A DNA stretch of 64,000 nt from the NCBI RefSeq assembly GCF_900700375.1, contig NC_041712.1:21890780-21954779 (forward strand), read 5' to 3'. The stretch is from Denticeps clupeoides. Lineage: Eukaryota; Chordata; Actinopteri; Clupeiformes; Denticipitidae. Shown here in pieces: positions 13,396 to 25,456 of the stretch. The notes beneath the pieces are model-generated. The model did not search any database. It was given only the letters and a program-made list of their open reading frames with translations, and had not been told where the DNA came from. Each line of letters begins with the position of its first letter. Positions within the stretch are counted from its first letter, which is position 1. The translations under genes and the position numbers were made by a program.

Positions 13396-14299
13396 GTATA
13401 TGCAGCTGCGTGTGCGTTGTTTTAACAAACCAAGCCTGTTAATAGAAGGACGCTAAATGTTTGACACTAAACGTCCTCGGCCTAAAAACAGGGTTTTAAT
13501 TGACAATTATGCTACTGTGATGATAATGGGGCAGAAAAGACAGGGCTGAGGGGAATTCTACGTTGGGCTGGGGGGTCAGTGCCACCCCTACAACATTACC
13601 TACACTGTCTGTGGGCTTTCAGACAAAGGCCGGCCAGGGCAGTGTCTGTGTCGGCACAATGCCTGTCATTATTGCCAGGGTTTATCAGTAACCAGCGGAC
13701 TGGAATGTCATTGGCCCGTCAATGGTCTGCCTCGTTCCCTCCCTCAAGCGCCGCGGACTTTCAACCGCGTAGCGCGACGCGTCATTCGAATGCTATCTCG
13801 AGTTTACTTTCAGTTGGCCGCGGCAGGTCCGGGCAAACCGGTTTTCGGTGGAACTCTCGGCGAAACTCTCCACTGATGCCTCAGCACCCGACGGCGAGTC
13901 AATTAACAATCTGGCACGGACAAAAAAAAAAAGCCAATCCCACGCGTCAATAGATTTTGGTTACGGCACTCAGGCGGCAACGCTTCATGGGTAATCAATG
14001 CTAACAACCCAGCTGCGTCGCTCTCTCCGCGCTCTTAAATCACGAGCAATTTGCCCCTCCTTGCGGTGCCACGCGATACAGTGCCATGGGCAATCCGAGG
14101 GAGCCATAATACAACACCGGCCCGCGCCCATGGGCCGCCCCTCACTGCCGTGGGAATGGGGGGCATTGCTGCTGTCATGCAGTGTAATGGGACGGGTGGC
14201 GTGACGAGAAGGGAAGAGCGGGTAAACAAGACATATATATATATATAACATACCTCTATACCCAGGCTTTCTGAGGCCGAGTTTTTAATATATTATTGT

Positions 14300-14450
14300 T
14301 TTTTATTATATTTATTTCTTGCTTTACTCTTGATGTTAATTTTATCCTCACCCATTGTTTTATTCAGTGTATTGTTTCTTATACGTACAGCACTTTCTGT
14401 GTTTGAAAATGTGCTTTATAAATAAATGTATTATTATTATTATTATTATT
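14300..14450 (+). mobile_element. LINE or SINE-like 3' tail with (ATT)n
   Basis: The sequence CAGCACTTTCTGTGTTTGAAAATGTGCTTTATAAATAAATG, followed by an ATT repeat, is the kind of 3' end seen on many fish non-LTR elements. There is no coding part, so the family is not assigned. Confidence 0.45.
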
Positions 14451-14823
14451 CATGGCGAGCATTATTGGTGGTTACTACCCTGTTACGACACGGCCAGTGC
14501 AGATGAGGGTCCGGACGCGGGACCCCTCCATTAACGCAGGGCCGGTGGGGGCCGCGTGTCCGTTTAAACCCCGGCAGATGGCCGACACCGCAGAGCAGCG
14601 GCAGGGTTAAGACGGATCAGGCCTATTGTGTTAACCAGCTACCGGTGGCAGAACAGCAACAGCATTAACCAACCAAATCTAATTACCGCGCCCACTTCTG
14701 CCAGTAACAAAAATTATTCCATTACGGGATTAAGACATTTCGGGGTGTTGGTGGCATTTGCCAGGCCTGTTCAACTTCCACATGCTGCACAGATCACTTC
14801 TGACATCAGGGAAGGAAGGGGGG

Positions 14824-14849
14824 TGATGATGATGATGATGATGATGATG
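14824..14849. repeat. (GAT)n trinucleotide microsatellite
   Basis: About nine GAT units. Confidence 0.9.
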
Positions 14850-15455
14850 CTTTCACACCCACCGAGCCTTTTTATGCCGCAAAAAACACGACCTAAACCG
14901 CGATAAATTCAAATCATAGTGCGTCAATTTAAGACGTTAAACTAAATTATTTAATTGCGGGGTTTTTTTTTTGTCTTGATCATATGAGACGAATTGAGTT
15001 GATGAAGTTTTTAAGAGTTGGACAGAAAAATAATCTATGTTAACTTTCCGTACTTGTTGCTAATCTGTGTATTTGAAACATGTGTACCGAATTAGTTAAA
15101 TGTGTATAAATTGTAATGGTAATTGTAAAATAGTGTATAAATCGCAGGTAATTACAGTGTAATAGAACCTGGCGGGTTTTTTTTTTTTTTTTTTTTTTTC
15201 GTCCACTCGGTGCTTAAGCAGCGCGGTCCTAAACCAGCACGGAAACAAGTCAAACAGGACCGGGAGAGGGACAAACCATGGCGAAACGACCGAGGACCGA
15301 ATTAAAAATGTAAAAACGTTCGTATGCGACGTGAGAAAAAACACAAAGCCGCTTCCGCGCCGTTAGCGCCCCTCAGGACTTGCGAACTCGCGGGCCAACT
15401 TACTTCACGTCCGCGTCGTGTTTAGAGGGGGGAAAAAAGGGGGAATATTTCTTAC

Positions 15456-15507
15456 CTGTGACCGCGACAACGAGTAAAAAGACGTGGTGGGACGTCGCCA
15501 GATCCAT
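15456..15507 (-). CDS. Signal-peptide first exon of a minus-strand gene (candidate cxadr)
   Basis: On the minus strand an ATG at 15507 opens MDLATSHHVFLLVVAVT, which reads like a cleavable signal peptide (short polar start, then a VFLLVVAV hydrophobic core). It ends in a strong splice donor (CACAG|GTAAGAAA) at 15456, leaving phase 1. It sits at the downstream edge of a very CpG-rich stretch (about 15540-15760), as expected for a promoter and first exon. Signal-peptide exons ending in phase 1 are usual for CTX-family immunoglobulin proteins such as CXADR, and CXADR lies next to BTG3 in human, here the next gene on the right. No Ig-domain exon was found in the remaining 15 kb to the left, so the identity rests on position, phase and signal peptide only. 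Another secreted or membrane gene is equally possible. Confidence 0.4.
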
Positions 15508-15539
15508 GGCTTTTCCGTGTTATTCCGCTCGCTTTTTTT

Positions 15540-15760
15540 TTCTTTCTCTCCCCTCCGAAAATGACCAGCGCGCCGCGAAGTTCGCAGCCTGCCCGCTCCC
15601 GCCGAGCTCCGTCTCTCCCGCCGCATCCACTCCGCCGCCGCAGCAGGTGGACGGAGGCTGGGACCGCGGTCACGTGGTTTCCGGAGGCGCCCGGAGAAGG
15701 CCGAACCCGCCGCGGCGTAGGGCGCCACCTGGCGGCGGCGTTGGAATGATGCGCCGTGTA
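15540..15760 (-). promoter_or_regulatory. CpG-rich promoter region upstream of the signal-peptide exon
   Basis: A dense run of CpG dinucleotides (CGCGCCGCGAAG, CCGCCGCATCC, CGCCGCCGCAGC and more) ends immediately upstream of the ATG at 15507 on the minus strand. The surrounding DNA is AT-rich, so this is a discrete island. Confidence 0.5.
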
Positions 15761-15825
15761 ATGGCCTTTCTGCAGACATTGTGAATAATGAAATGGTTTC
15801 TTCAGTCCGTTTAGGTGGCGGCAAC

Positions 15826-15945
15826 ACAGGTTCGAACCCCACTTACTACCATTGAGTCCCTGAGCAAGACACTTAACCCTGAGTGTCTCCAGAGGGGACT
15901 GTCCCTGTTGCTCTGGATAAGGGCGTCTGTTGAACGTAAATGTTT
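15826..15945 (+). mobile_element. SINE family A copy, 5' truncated
   Basis: It begins near the B-box (AGGTTCGAACCCCACTTACTACC), keeps the body and ends with the L2-type tail CTCTGGATAAGGGCGTCTG. The A-box half of the tRNA head is missing. Confidence 0.75.
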
Positions 15946-17439
15946 AATTTGTCGCACATTCGTTTATAGTTTTATTGTACGTCCTTTGCAGAGGACAGCA
16001 CTACATTTTTTCATTCTTGAGAAAGCAGAGGGCTCAGACTTGGAGATTAAAACTTTGAGCTATCAGCAGATGATGAGGGGAGGACATGGCAGATGAGGAG
16101 CTTGAGAGTTAAATAAATTGCTCAATACAAATCAGTTTGTCGTGAGATTATGTAATTGCACTCAGTGATCAAAGATGAATGCAAAGCAACGATGATCAAA
16201 AAAATATCTAAAACACATTGGAACACAAACAGAATGTCTGTTATAATTTCGTTTAGTTTGTTAATCAGTGTTCGAGTCTTGTAAAAGAGCTTACAATTAA
16301 TTCATCATCCACTAATAGATTGAAACAATGGATTTCAGCATAATGAATTTAATGAACATTAAAAACTTTGTCTAGCACATGTGAGGGTTTAATCTGCAAG
16401 TCACTAAGTTTGATGGAGATATAATGCATGAGCAACGAAGATCATCTTATTTGTTAACATGACATGAAGAGAATCACTTAACCACAAACATGAAAAAAGT
16501 ATATACATTCATACAAATGCATGTTATGGTGCCATAAGCCACAAAAGAGCTTCAGACATGTAGGTTATGTCACGCCGTGTTACACACAGCAGCCCCCAGA
16601 GCCCTTTTTACTAAAACCAGCAACATCTCCAGGCTTTAATGTGATTGAGTCCATGGCTGAGTCTATGCGGTGTGAAGTGCTGGTCATTGAGGGGCAGTAT
16701 GGTCTGTAGCACCAATGAAAACTAATCAGCAGCATCACTGCCTGAAACCAGATTAACTGGTGACATTAGCATGAACAGTGACATCATTGCCCAAGGTTTT
16801 GGTCTGGGAGGGGGTTCTGCCAGAAATGCTCAGCCCAACACCAGAGAAAGGGGTTGCCTCTTTAGACATGTTTGGGTGTTTTATGTGAATTTTATCTTTC
16901 AAAAAAAATAAAAAATAAAAATGCACATACGCACAGAAAAATGGTAATGAAAAGAAAACATCAGACACAAAGTTCTGATTAGAAAACAAGTTTTTAATGT
17001 CATCCATAATTTAAGTGGTCTAGGCAATACATAATACTATACTGTGAATAAATAAGACATTTGGTCATTTAAACAGAACTGACGACAACAGGTAAAGTAT
17101 CAGCAAAGAACAATGATCCCATTAAATATAAATACAGTAACTATTTATGTAACTATAAAATCCATAGTAATCAAAATATCCCTAATTCAATACAAATGAG
17201 GATTACTTAAAAACACACACTATTACAAGTCATCTAAAGTGCAAAGAGTTACTGTTATGTTCTTAAACAGAATACAAATTCAAAATGAAAGGGAGGGGGG
17301 AAAAAGTGACAATTGGAACTACAAAAATACTTGAAAAAATTTGGTCAGTCATCTTAGTGGTTTGTTTAAACAATTTATCTTCCCCCTTGTCCAAAAACGC
17401 TCCCATGTGCGCACACAGACCGCATTGCTACTGTGGCCC
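15946..17439. other. AT-rich region with the btg3 3' UTR
   Basis: No coding exon is visible. The right part, from 17439 down to about 16990, is the likely btg3 3' untranslated region. A minus-strand ATTAAA (complement of TTTAAT at 16993-16998) could be its poly(A) signal. The remainder is unique AT-rich DNA. Confidence 0.5.
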
Positions 17440-18677
17440 CTAAGCATGTGCCAGGTTTGGGGAGCTGCCCCAGTAGGCATTCCGGTTTCGGTACGCAGCT
17501 GGTGCCCAGCCGGCGGGTTTGAACTGGTGGGCCGGTCTACCAGCGGGACGGAACATGTAGTGAGGGCGTGGGGGGCCATGGCCTTTCCCAGAATTCACCT
17601 TCTTCCGAGGTAAAGGGTGCCACATGGGTGCAAAAGGGTAGATAAGCTGAAGACAGAGATAGACGTTATTACTTCAAACTCAACACAATAAAAACACAAA
17701 AAAAATTGCACATGCCACAGATTTAGACTATGATGGTAAAAATTTTTTTTTAAATGGTAACTACAAGCAAGTGAAAATTCTTACAGTATATACATGGTTT
17801 TTAAATATATGATTAGCTGAAAATTGGACCTTTTATAATAACTGAATAATAAACCATGATTTGTGACAAATATTCAAGATGTTGTTTGAACAGTCATGAA
17901 TACATTCCATACCTGGAATGGGGGGTTACTGTGAGGGAAGGGTGGCATGATATGGGGTTCTCTGCCGCCACACTCCTCATCAGATGAAGAGCCAGAGTGG
18001 TAGTCTGATGTCACTCTCTCCACTGCACTTGTCACCTTCTTGGTCACGTCCTCTTTATCATCGTCGTCGTCATCCCCCGAAAAGCTTGCGACGGTGAACG
18101 CGGGGTTCTTCTCGCCATACCTGGAGCAGAAAGATGAGGGCTCAACCAAAAGAGCATTCATAAACACCATAGTAAGGACCGTAATAAAACAGATCTCCAT
18201 TTAACAATACAAAGAAGTCTGAAGAGTACCGCAACCCCTCCAAAACCCCCTCCAATCAGACCACAGTTGCGAGAAATGCTCACCTGCAGCACACCTCCCC
18301 AGGGTCCACCCACAGGGTTAGCTCCTTGGGAAGGCCCAGGTCCTTGTACTGCACCCCGCTCTCCGCGCACGCCCTCTGCAGCTCGGGGTCCTCCCTCTGG
18401 AACCGGTTCACCCGGATACACCTGCGCATTCGGAACGGAGGGGGATGTAATTTCGCCACAGCAGCGTGCCACTTCGTTCCCTTGACGGGCAGGGCCTGCC
18501 GTACCTGAAAGCCTGGCCTTTGCTGGGGTTCTCGCAGTACCAGTGTCCTTTGTATTTCTCCTGCAATGCCACGGTCAGCCGCTCCACAAACAGGTCCATC
18601 TTCCGAGTCTCCAGCTTTTCAGCTTTCTTGATGAGCCGCTTCAAAAAAAACACCACGGCCGCGATTTCCTTCTTCAT
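17440..18677 (-). CDS. btg3: BTG3, anti-proliferative BTG/TOB family protein
   Basis: There are four coding exons on the minus strand: 18677-18505, 18421-18284, 18120-17913 and 17646-17440. They join in frame to 241 residues (human BTG3 is 252). BTG/TOB proteins bind the CCR4-NOT deadenylase through CAF1 and restrain proliferation. The N-terminal BTG domain (about 1-115) starts [15 protein letters not shown] and contains [19 protein letters not shown] and [20 protein letters not shown], both diagnostic. An acidic run of six Asp residues follows, then [14 protein letters not shown]. The C-terminus keeps the BTG3-specific [12 protein letters not shown] block, which BTG1, BTG2 and BTG4 lack. A splice acceptor at 18700-18701, 22 bases before the ATG, shows that a non-coding first exon lies upstream. 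The gene is in tandem behind ehd1, whose transcript probably ends about 1 kb upstream of this ATG. Confidence 0.93.
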
Positions 18678-19310
18678 TGTTAAAAATGTGGTCCAATTCC
18701 TACGAAAGAAAGAAAAACAAATATGAAAATCTATACAGTAAACAGCAATTGTGTACAAGGAACAGACGCAACACGATCCATGAAGCCACGCTGCCATATC
18801 GTCATCCTGCGCGCCAACGGCAGACGAGGAGGTGGAGGAGGGAGCGCCGGGAAACGGGCAGCCGCTGGCGGTAAACGCCGCTCCAACCGAAAGCAGCACG
18901 ACTTCTCACGGCTCCCCCGTGCACCGAAACCTATCGTTGGGACCCAAAAGCCCAGATGAACACAAGCAGCCATCGGCCGTACGAACCAGCGGAAACAGTG
19001 CAGTCGCCAATCTGACACGAGAACCACAGGCGCGATTATTCACCACTTTCGACCCAAGAGAAGATATTTAATTTAAAATGGGAATTAATATACAGCAGAA
19101 TCGGACCAGCGGCGAAAACAAGAGACTTTTTCAAACAAAGTAACCTAGTGGGTACATTCTAACAAGTGTTAATTAACTACAATAATAATAAAAAACACTA
19201 TTAGTGTTAGTTCGGTTGAATTTAGACCACTTCTGCCACTACTAAAGAGTTTAAAAAAAAACATTTTGAGGACAAAACGAAGCGTTTGTCTTAGTCGTCG
19301 CGGTTACGTA

Positions 19311-19320
19311 GCCATCTTGG
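19311..19320 (-). promoter_or_regulatory. YY1-type site, probable btg3 promoter
   Basis: The minus strand reads CCAAGATGGC in a locally CpG-rich segment about 640 bp upstream of the btg3 ATG. YY1 sites of this form usually lie at or just after the start of transcription. The non-coding btg3 exon 1 implied by the acceptor at 18700 probably begins near here. Confidence 0.4.
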
Positions 19321-19727
19321 CGGACAACCAAAGCTTAGCTGCAAACAAGCAGCCAGGCTAACGGGACGCCGCCGACGCCCTCATCTCGCTCGAATCTTGC
19401 GCGCAGTAAAGTAAAACTAAACGAAGTAAAAAAAAAAAAAATGAAGGGCCACGACCACGCACCGTGTCCGCCGTCGATCACCATGTGGTCGCCCGTCGCC
19501 AGTCCGTCGCGCCAGCCAGGCCAACAACACAGGCGCGCGCGAACGCGCCTCCGTTTGGCGGGCCGAGACGGGCTCCGGCGGGGAGTGTTCGTCGCCACCT
19601 GGCGGACCGGAGGGGCGCGGCGTTTATGCGCAACCGTCTTTCACGGGACTTCTCGTAAAAACTTTTTTTTTTTTTTTTTTTCAAAGAAAACAAAAAACAA
19701 ACTCGGAACAAATTCTGTTGGTAAAGA

Positions 19728-19733
19728 TTTATT
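19728..19733 (-). terminator. Probable ehd1 poly(A) signal
   Basis: The minus strand reads AATAAA (forward TTTATT) about 1.1 kb downstream of the ehd1 stop codon. It lies just before the poly-T stretch and the CpG-rich btg3 start region. It is the last such hexamer before that region. Confidence 0.5.
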
Positions 19734-20844
19734 TCAAAACGGACCTTAAACAATATACATATGAACACTATTTATAGAAGCTGGCTGGAAGATCTTTCAT
19801 TTTGTAACAAAGCGAAAGGAACTTTGCTCAGGTGAGGTCATGTACAGATTAGTGGTATCACACAGAACTTACAAGCAATATTTATTTCATAAAATATCCA
19901 ATTGTTTCAGCTTTGTTCATGTTCGTGTCATAGATGAAGAAAACATTGTGAAACAATGGATTGACAAACGTAAGACGAGACCCAGTAGGTCAGTGTGTAT
20001 TACGGTGAGATATTAAAGCCTGTACAACATAACAGAGTTCAAAAGAAAATATATTTGTTCAACTGTCCCCTTGGAGAAAGCCCTGCTCTGCATTTCTTCA
20101 ACTGGGATGAAAATAAACCATGAATTCCCTCAGTAAATTTAATGCTACATGTAGTCTATCAGTGTTAATCAGCTCATTAAGATCTTTTCTCATTAGGCAC
20201 AGGTGGCTAAGACACCCAAAAGTTTCTGTCTACACCATAAATGCTGCAAAGGTCATTCAGATTCTCGGATTGAGAGCAGTGTTTCATGGTGAACATAAAA
20301 ATTAAGATGAATTTTCACTAACAAGCTAATCAGACCTTTGGAAGAAGAGAAACTAATATTTTATACTAATACAATATTTGGAGATATTTGGAGATTTGGA
20401 CAGCCTACCAAAAGCAAACAGGCTTCAGTTCCCAATGCTTTTCTATACAGCAGTAAAGTGCTGAAGGAAATTATATGAAAATAATACCATCATAGGTTAA
20501 GAATTCAGATGGTAAGTTATAATGTGGCCATTTTCTTTCAATATTTATGTTACTTTGAAAGATAAGCTTATGCATTTTATTTTACCACACCCAACCAACC
20601 CTGCTCCCTTCAGCTTAGATTCAAAGGCCTAAACATTCACTAAATGGGCTGTATTCAGGACTCTGCAACAATACAGCAAGCTTGTATTATAATAATAATA
20701 ATCCTTTTAACAAGGTTAATGTATATGCAACAATTGTGTCTGGCCTTGCAGAATTTGGATAATTCAGATCCCCGCACCCCACTACCCCAGCTGTGCCCCC
20801 CCCAAGAAAAAAAAAAAAAAAAGGTATTTGGTTGTAGGTTGAAT

Positions 20845-23800
20845 CTACTGTGCCCGTTTGGATGGAGGCACCAGGTGGTCTGGCAGATCTGCAGGGAGCT
20901 CATGGCCTTCTAGCTTCACCTTGATGAGGTGGTTGGCAAGGGCAAACTCCTCATCATCCAGGAACCCATCTTTATCTACATCAGCAAGCTTCCAGATCTT
21001 CCCGAGGACAGTGTTGGGCAGTTTGGACTTCACCATCTCCCTTTTGGCCATGGCTCCAGACACTTTGCCATTGACAGGTGAGAGAGTGTAGAAGATCTCA
21101 TCATAGGTGGGCTTGTCTCGAGCAACGATCCACTCCAGCTCATCAATGCCCTCTCCCGCACCCTCTCCATAACCATGGCCGAAAGGGCCATTCATGGTGC
21201 CTTCGAAAGCACCACCATGCACAGAGTGAGTGGGCATGGATGCCTCCTCCTGTCTGACCAGTGTCATTAGTTTAGCTATGTCATTTGCTAGCATGTCCTC
21301 TACAGCTTCCATCAGCTTTGGTTTCATCACCTGAAATTTACTGAAGTCCTGACCAGCCAAGACTTCCTACAAAAGAAATCATTACTGAAACTTTATTACA
21401 GTAAAAAATAAATACATAAGAAATGTTATGGATATGTTATTTTGCACCTTACCTGCATTTTGGTGATCTTAGGGAAGTCACCTGGTGATATCTGGTGCTC
21501 TTTCTCAATCTTAGAGTATATTTCAGCAAGGTTAGCAATGAGCTCCTTCTTCTTGTTCTCCTTTCCAAACATGTTGGGCATTTCTTTCTTGAGAGCACTA
21601 ATAATGTAGGCATGCACCTGTGGACAAAGGGCCATTATGTTCAAGATAGACTATTTAATATAGACATTACTCTGCTGAAAAACAACCGCATTTACCACAA
21701 CTCTGATCATCATTCATCAATCTGGGTAAAGATTCTAATACTGTACACTGCAGAGAATTGCACACTTTCATTTCAGCCTTTCCGGGAACAGACTACTGCT
21801 ACCCATTTAAAACCATGACTCAGAATTCCTTCCTGGCTCTGCACGGCTCACCTTGGCCAGACGGGCACGCTTGATGAGGTCATTGAGTTTCCTCAGAGCG
21901 GCATTTCGCGGAAGCCCCTGGATGTCACGGAACAGGTCCTGCTCCTCAGCCTCAAACAGCTTCCTGTTGTCAGGCACCAGGAGAGGTTGTGCCCAAAATG
22001 AGCCGATGTACACACGGATGACCTCTGGGGTGTTGACAATTTTACCAAGTGACCACATGAGGGCGCCATAAACCCGCATGAGTTGCTGGGTGCCGATCTG
22101 GTCAGCCTTGTTGAGGACCACACGCATCTTGTCCTCGTGATTCTTAAGAGCACGGATCACCTCAGAAAACTCATCAGAGATGTCCAGTTTATGGGCATCA
22201 AATAGCAGGATGATGCGGTCCACACGCTCAGCGAACCACTCCAGCACTGCGGCAAAGTCATAACCTAAAGAGAAAAGGCAAAGAGAAAATGAATGAATGA
22301 GAACCAGAGAAACCTCAAATGTCACAATTTCTACAGCACCACTAGACAATTTTAACATTGTTTCTCGTAGAAGACCTTGGAACAATGAACAGGGAGAAAC
22401 ATCCTCAAACGCTGCCCCTTGCGTCACACTGCGTAAATCAGTCGGCACCGATGACAATGCTACACCAGTGTTTCCTGAGGCATGACAACCAGCAATAAGG
22501 ACACCGTATGAAGTCCCAAGCCTACATCCACTAATGGGTGAGAACTACAACAATGAACAACAGAGGAAAACAATATTCTGCACTTTCCTGTTAGAGGAAA
22601 CTCAGGACTAAATAAGCACATCATATTTGGTTTTCCTCTTTGTGGCTCAGCTTCACTGCAGGTAAAGCGAGCCCCCAAAGTCACCGGTCTCTAAACTCTT
22701 CCACAGGCCCCACTCTTGGCAGACAAACAGGAAGCTGCTGTGGGAGCTTTAAATTCTACAGGGAAGCCACTGCCCTCTCAACACAACCCCATGGCCTGTA
22801 TCGCTGTTAAATAACCGTATTACAAATGACAGAAAAGCCAAACAATGTCACCGTTATGATCATATGACCAACAATTTTAATTAAGTCAATTTACACTTAT
22901 TATCTAATTTGACTGTCCTCTTCACAAGCAGTGAGCAGCACCCAGGGAGCAGTGTGTGGGGACGGTACCTTCGTTCAATGGGACCTCAGTGTGCTGAACC
23001 CACAGCCTTTCAGTTATGAGTCTGCTTTCTTACCATAGTAAGGACCTAGGCCACCACTGCCCAGCGGTTCTTGCATGCATGAATGTAAAAGTTAATCATG
23101 TCTTTACTTATTACACAACAGCATGACTGGTTGTGTAATCAGTAACTTTTTGCCTCTCACTACAATGTCAGGGAGTGGAAGTTCGAAACATAAGTTGATC
23201 TGTATGTCACTTATCAGCACAATCTTCTGATTTATGCATTAGGCCTAGAGCCAACCTGTGCAGAAAAAAAAATATATATATATATATATATTTTTTTAAA
23301 AGATTAACTGGGGGGAAAAACAATTGTTGAAATTGTTATACCACTAAACGAAGGAGGAAGATCTTCATCTCCACAGACAAAGTTCTGTCTGTGTCAGCAG
23401 GATGCCTGAACCCATGGGTGTGACCTTAACAAAGTCCACCCCAAACATGGCTCTTCTTATCATCTCACAAAAATGACTAATGACTAATTTTTTTTTTTTT
23501 TAAACCTAGGGGTTTTCCATTTAATGCAGAAGCTCCCAAAGGCAGTTTTTTCTCTAGGTAATTTCTTTAGGCATGAACCCTCATAACTAAAGCGGCTTTT
23601 GTGGAACCGGGCCGATAAGTTCAACACACACATGCAGCATAACACAGGGGGCTGGTATGAGGAGGGTGTGCCCTAACTGGAAGGTATTCTCCTGTTTTTC
23701 CATATTATATGACAGGATGGTTCCTTCCTTCCAGTGTTTTCCAAGAGGAAATCTCCGCGAACCATTGTGGGGTACACCTCAATACATATACTCATGCTAG

Positions 23801-25415
23801 ACTGCAGTAAAGAGGCAAAAGACATGAATTACACAGTCACACATTTAGGCCACACGTTTGGACACGTTGAAACATTACAATATGAATAAAAATGGCTAGA
23901 ATAGCCACTAATATAGGAATGGAAGGGACATTAAACAGGCAAATAATCTATGTAAACTGTATCTTCTTGCATTTATCTTTTCAGTTTTTAAGGGAAGACT
24001 GCTGCAGAGGAAGAAGGTCCCGTCTGGGACTGAATGCACGTTGTGAATGTGCAGATGTGTAACTGTACACAGTTGCCAGGACAAAGAGATTGCGTTCTCC
24101 ACAGAAGGTAGTACGGCCTGTGCACTGTTATCCGTTGCAGCTTGCTTGAAACATGACACCAGCCACTGGGTGTCATGCTAACAGCCAGCTGTCCAGGGTT
24201 GCCTGTATGTGTGCACTGTACATAGAAGATTCTCTTTCTGAATGACTTGAGAAGTTTTCACCACAAACACCAGCAATCTAGTCCACTCATGCGGTTGGGC
24301 GCCATGTTGACGATGTGAAAGTAGATGGTGGTGGCGGTGGGCGGTGGGAAAGACTGAAACCAAACTGAATGCCATTCCCTGACCATTGCCTGACTGCATC
24401 ACAAGATACCACAAGTGATGTCAGCGTTTAATGAATCCAAATTCTAAAGAGATTCGCTCAGATGACTGGACTGCCAGGGACACAACAAATGTTTGGGGGA
24501 GTTCAGAACAGATGTGAGTCAGGAATGAAAGTGGAAGCACCGTAGGTTGAAAAGCACTATTGTCACAGACAATTTCACTTTCAGTCTAGATAAAAACCAG
24601 TGACATAATCAGGAAACCCCATTAGAAAACCCCTTCAACCTTGAAACAAAACTGCCCAGCCTACCACGTACAAGACTTCAAACTAAATCTAAATACCAGA
24701 ACACAATATAATGAACAGGACTGATCTTTGTTCAGTGTCATACTGGGTGGCCAATATATCTTACGATAAAACGTAGCCTGCAAATATAATTTGTGTGAAA
24801 GCTTATACAGATTATATAATTATTAGCAAATAGTCAGCTTTCAACACCAGAGGGATGTTAATAGTTTCACAGTGTGAGGTGGATGGAAATAAAATCAGGC
24901 AGGAAGGAACTTTGAGTACATTAATGAGCAACAATTTTACTTTTGTAGCGAGAGATACAGTGAGAGAGTGTGTATGTGAGAAAACTCAAGAAATAAATAA
25001 GAAACCTTTCATAAATTCAGCTGAATAAAGTTTCATTAAACTGAACACAATTTAGTTTTGTTTGGACAGGAGAAAACAGAAAATCTCACTGGAAAGTGGA
25101 TCAGAAAACCATTTCCAACAATTATGGCTTTTATTAATCCAGTAAGGGGCTGGTCACTCACACTGTAAAGATTAATCTGTGACATCATTGGTGGGCTTTT
25201 CATTTATTGATGTATAGCGCGGCAGCAATAGTTTACCTATGCCAACATGTATAAAGGAAACAGAATGGTACAGATGTCATTTTTAGCTTTAATTTTATTG
25301 TGGTTAGCAAGACATCAAAAAGGTTTGACAAAAGCCCAAAACTGGGCGAGGCTAGTCCTTCAACAGAACTAAGATGGCAGTTTTGTTGAAGGAAAAGCCA
25401 TCTGTTTTCCCCATT

Positions 25416-25456
<41 letters not shown>

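Larger units (their letters stand above)
1..15455. other. Long stretch without coding exons, probable first intron of the minus-strand gene starting at 15507
   Basis: I found no open frame here that resembles a known protein or carries convincing splice sites. The stretch holds SINE copies (567-760, 1938-2051, 4993-5180, 5303-5539, 11047-11290), an unclassified repeat (2717-3156), an L2 LINE end (12935-13395), a LINE-like tail (about 14300-14450), microsatellites and unique AT-rich DNA. If the exon at 15456-15507 is real, all of this is intron, because the gene reads leftward out of the window. CpG-rich patches near 4085-4320 and 12270-12560 have no gene I can name. Confidence 0.5.

Noticed and set aside
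17440-18677. Assignment of this gene to btg4, btg1 or btg2
   Set aside because: The [12 protein letters not shown] block and the [14 protein letters not shown] segment are BTG3 features; BTG4 has FTVASFKGRWEEWELYQ there and BTG1/2 are shorter.
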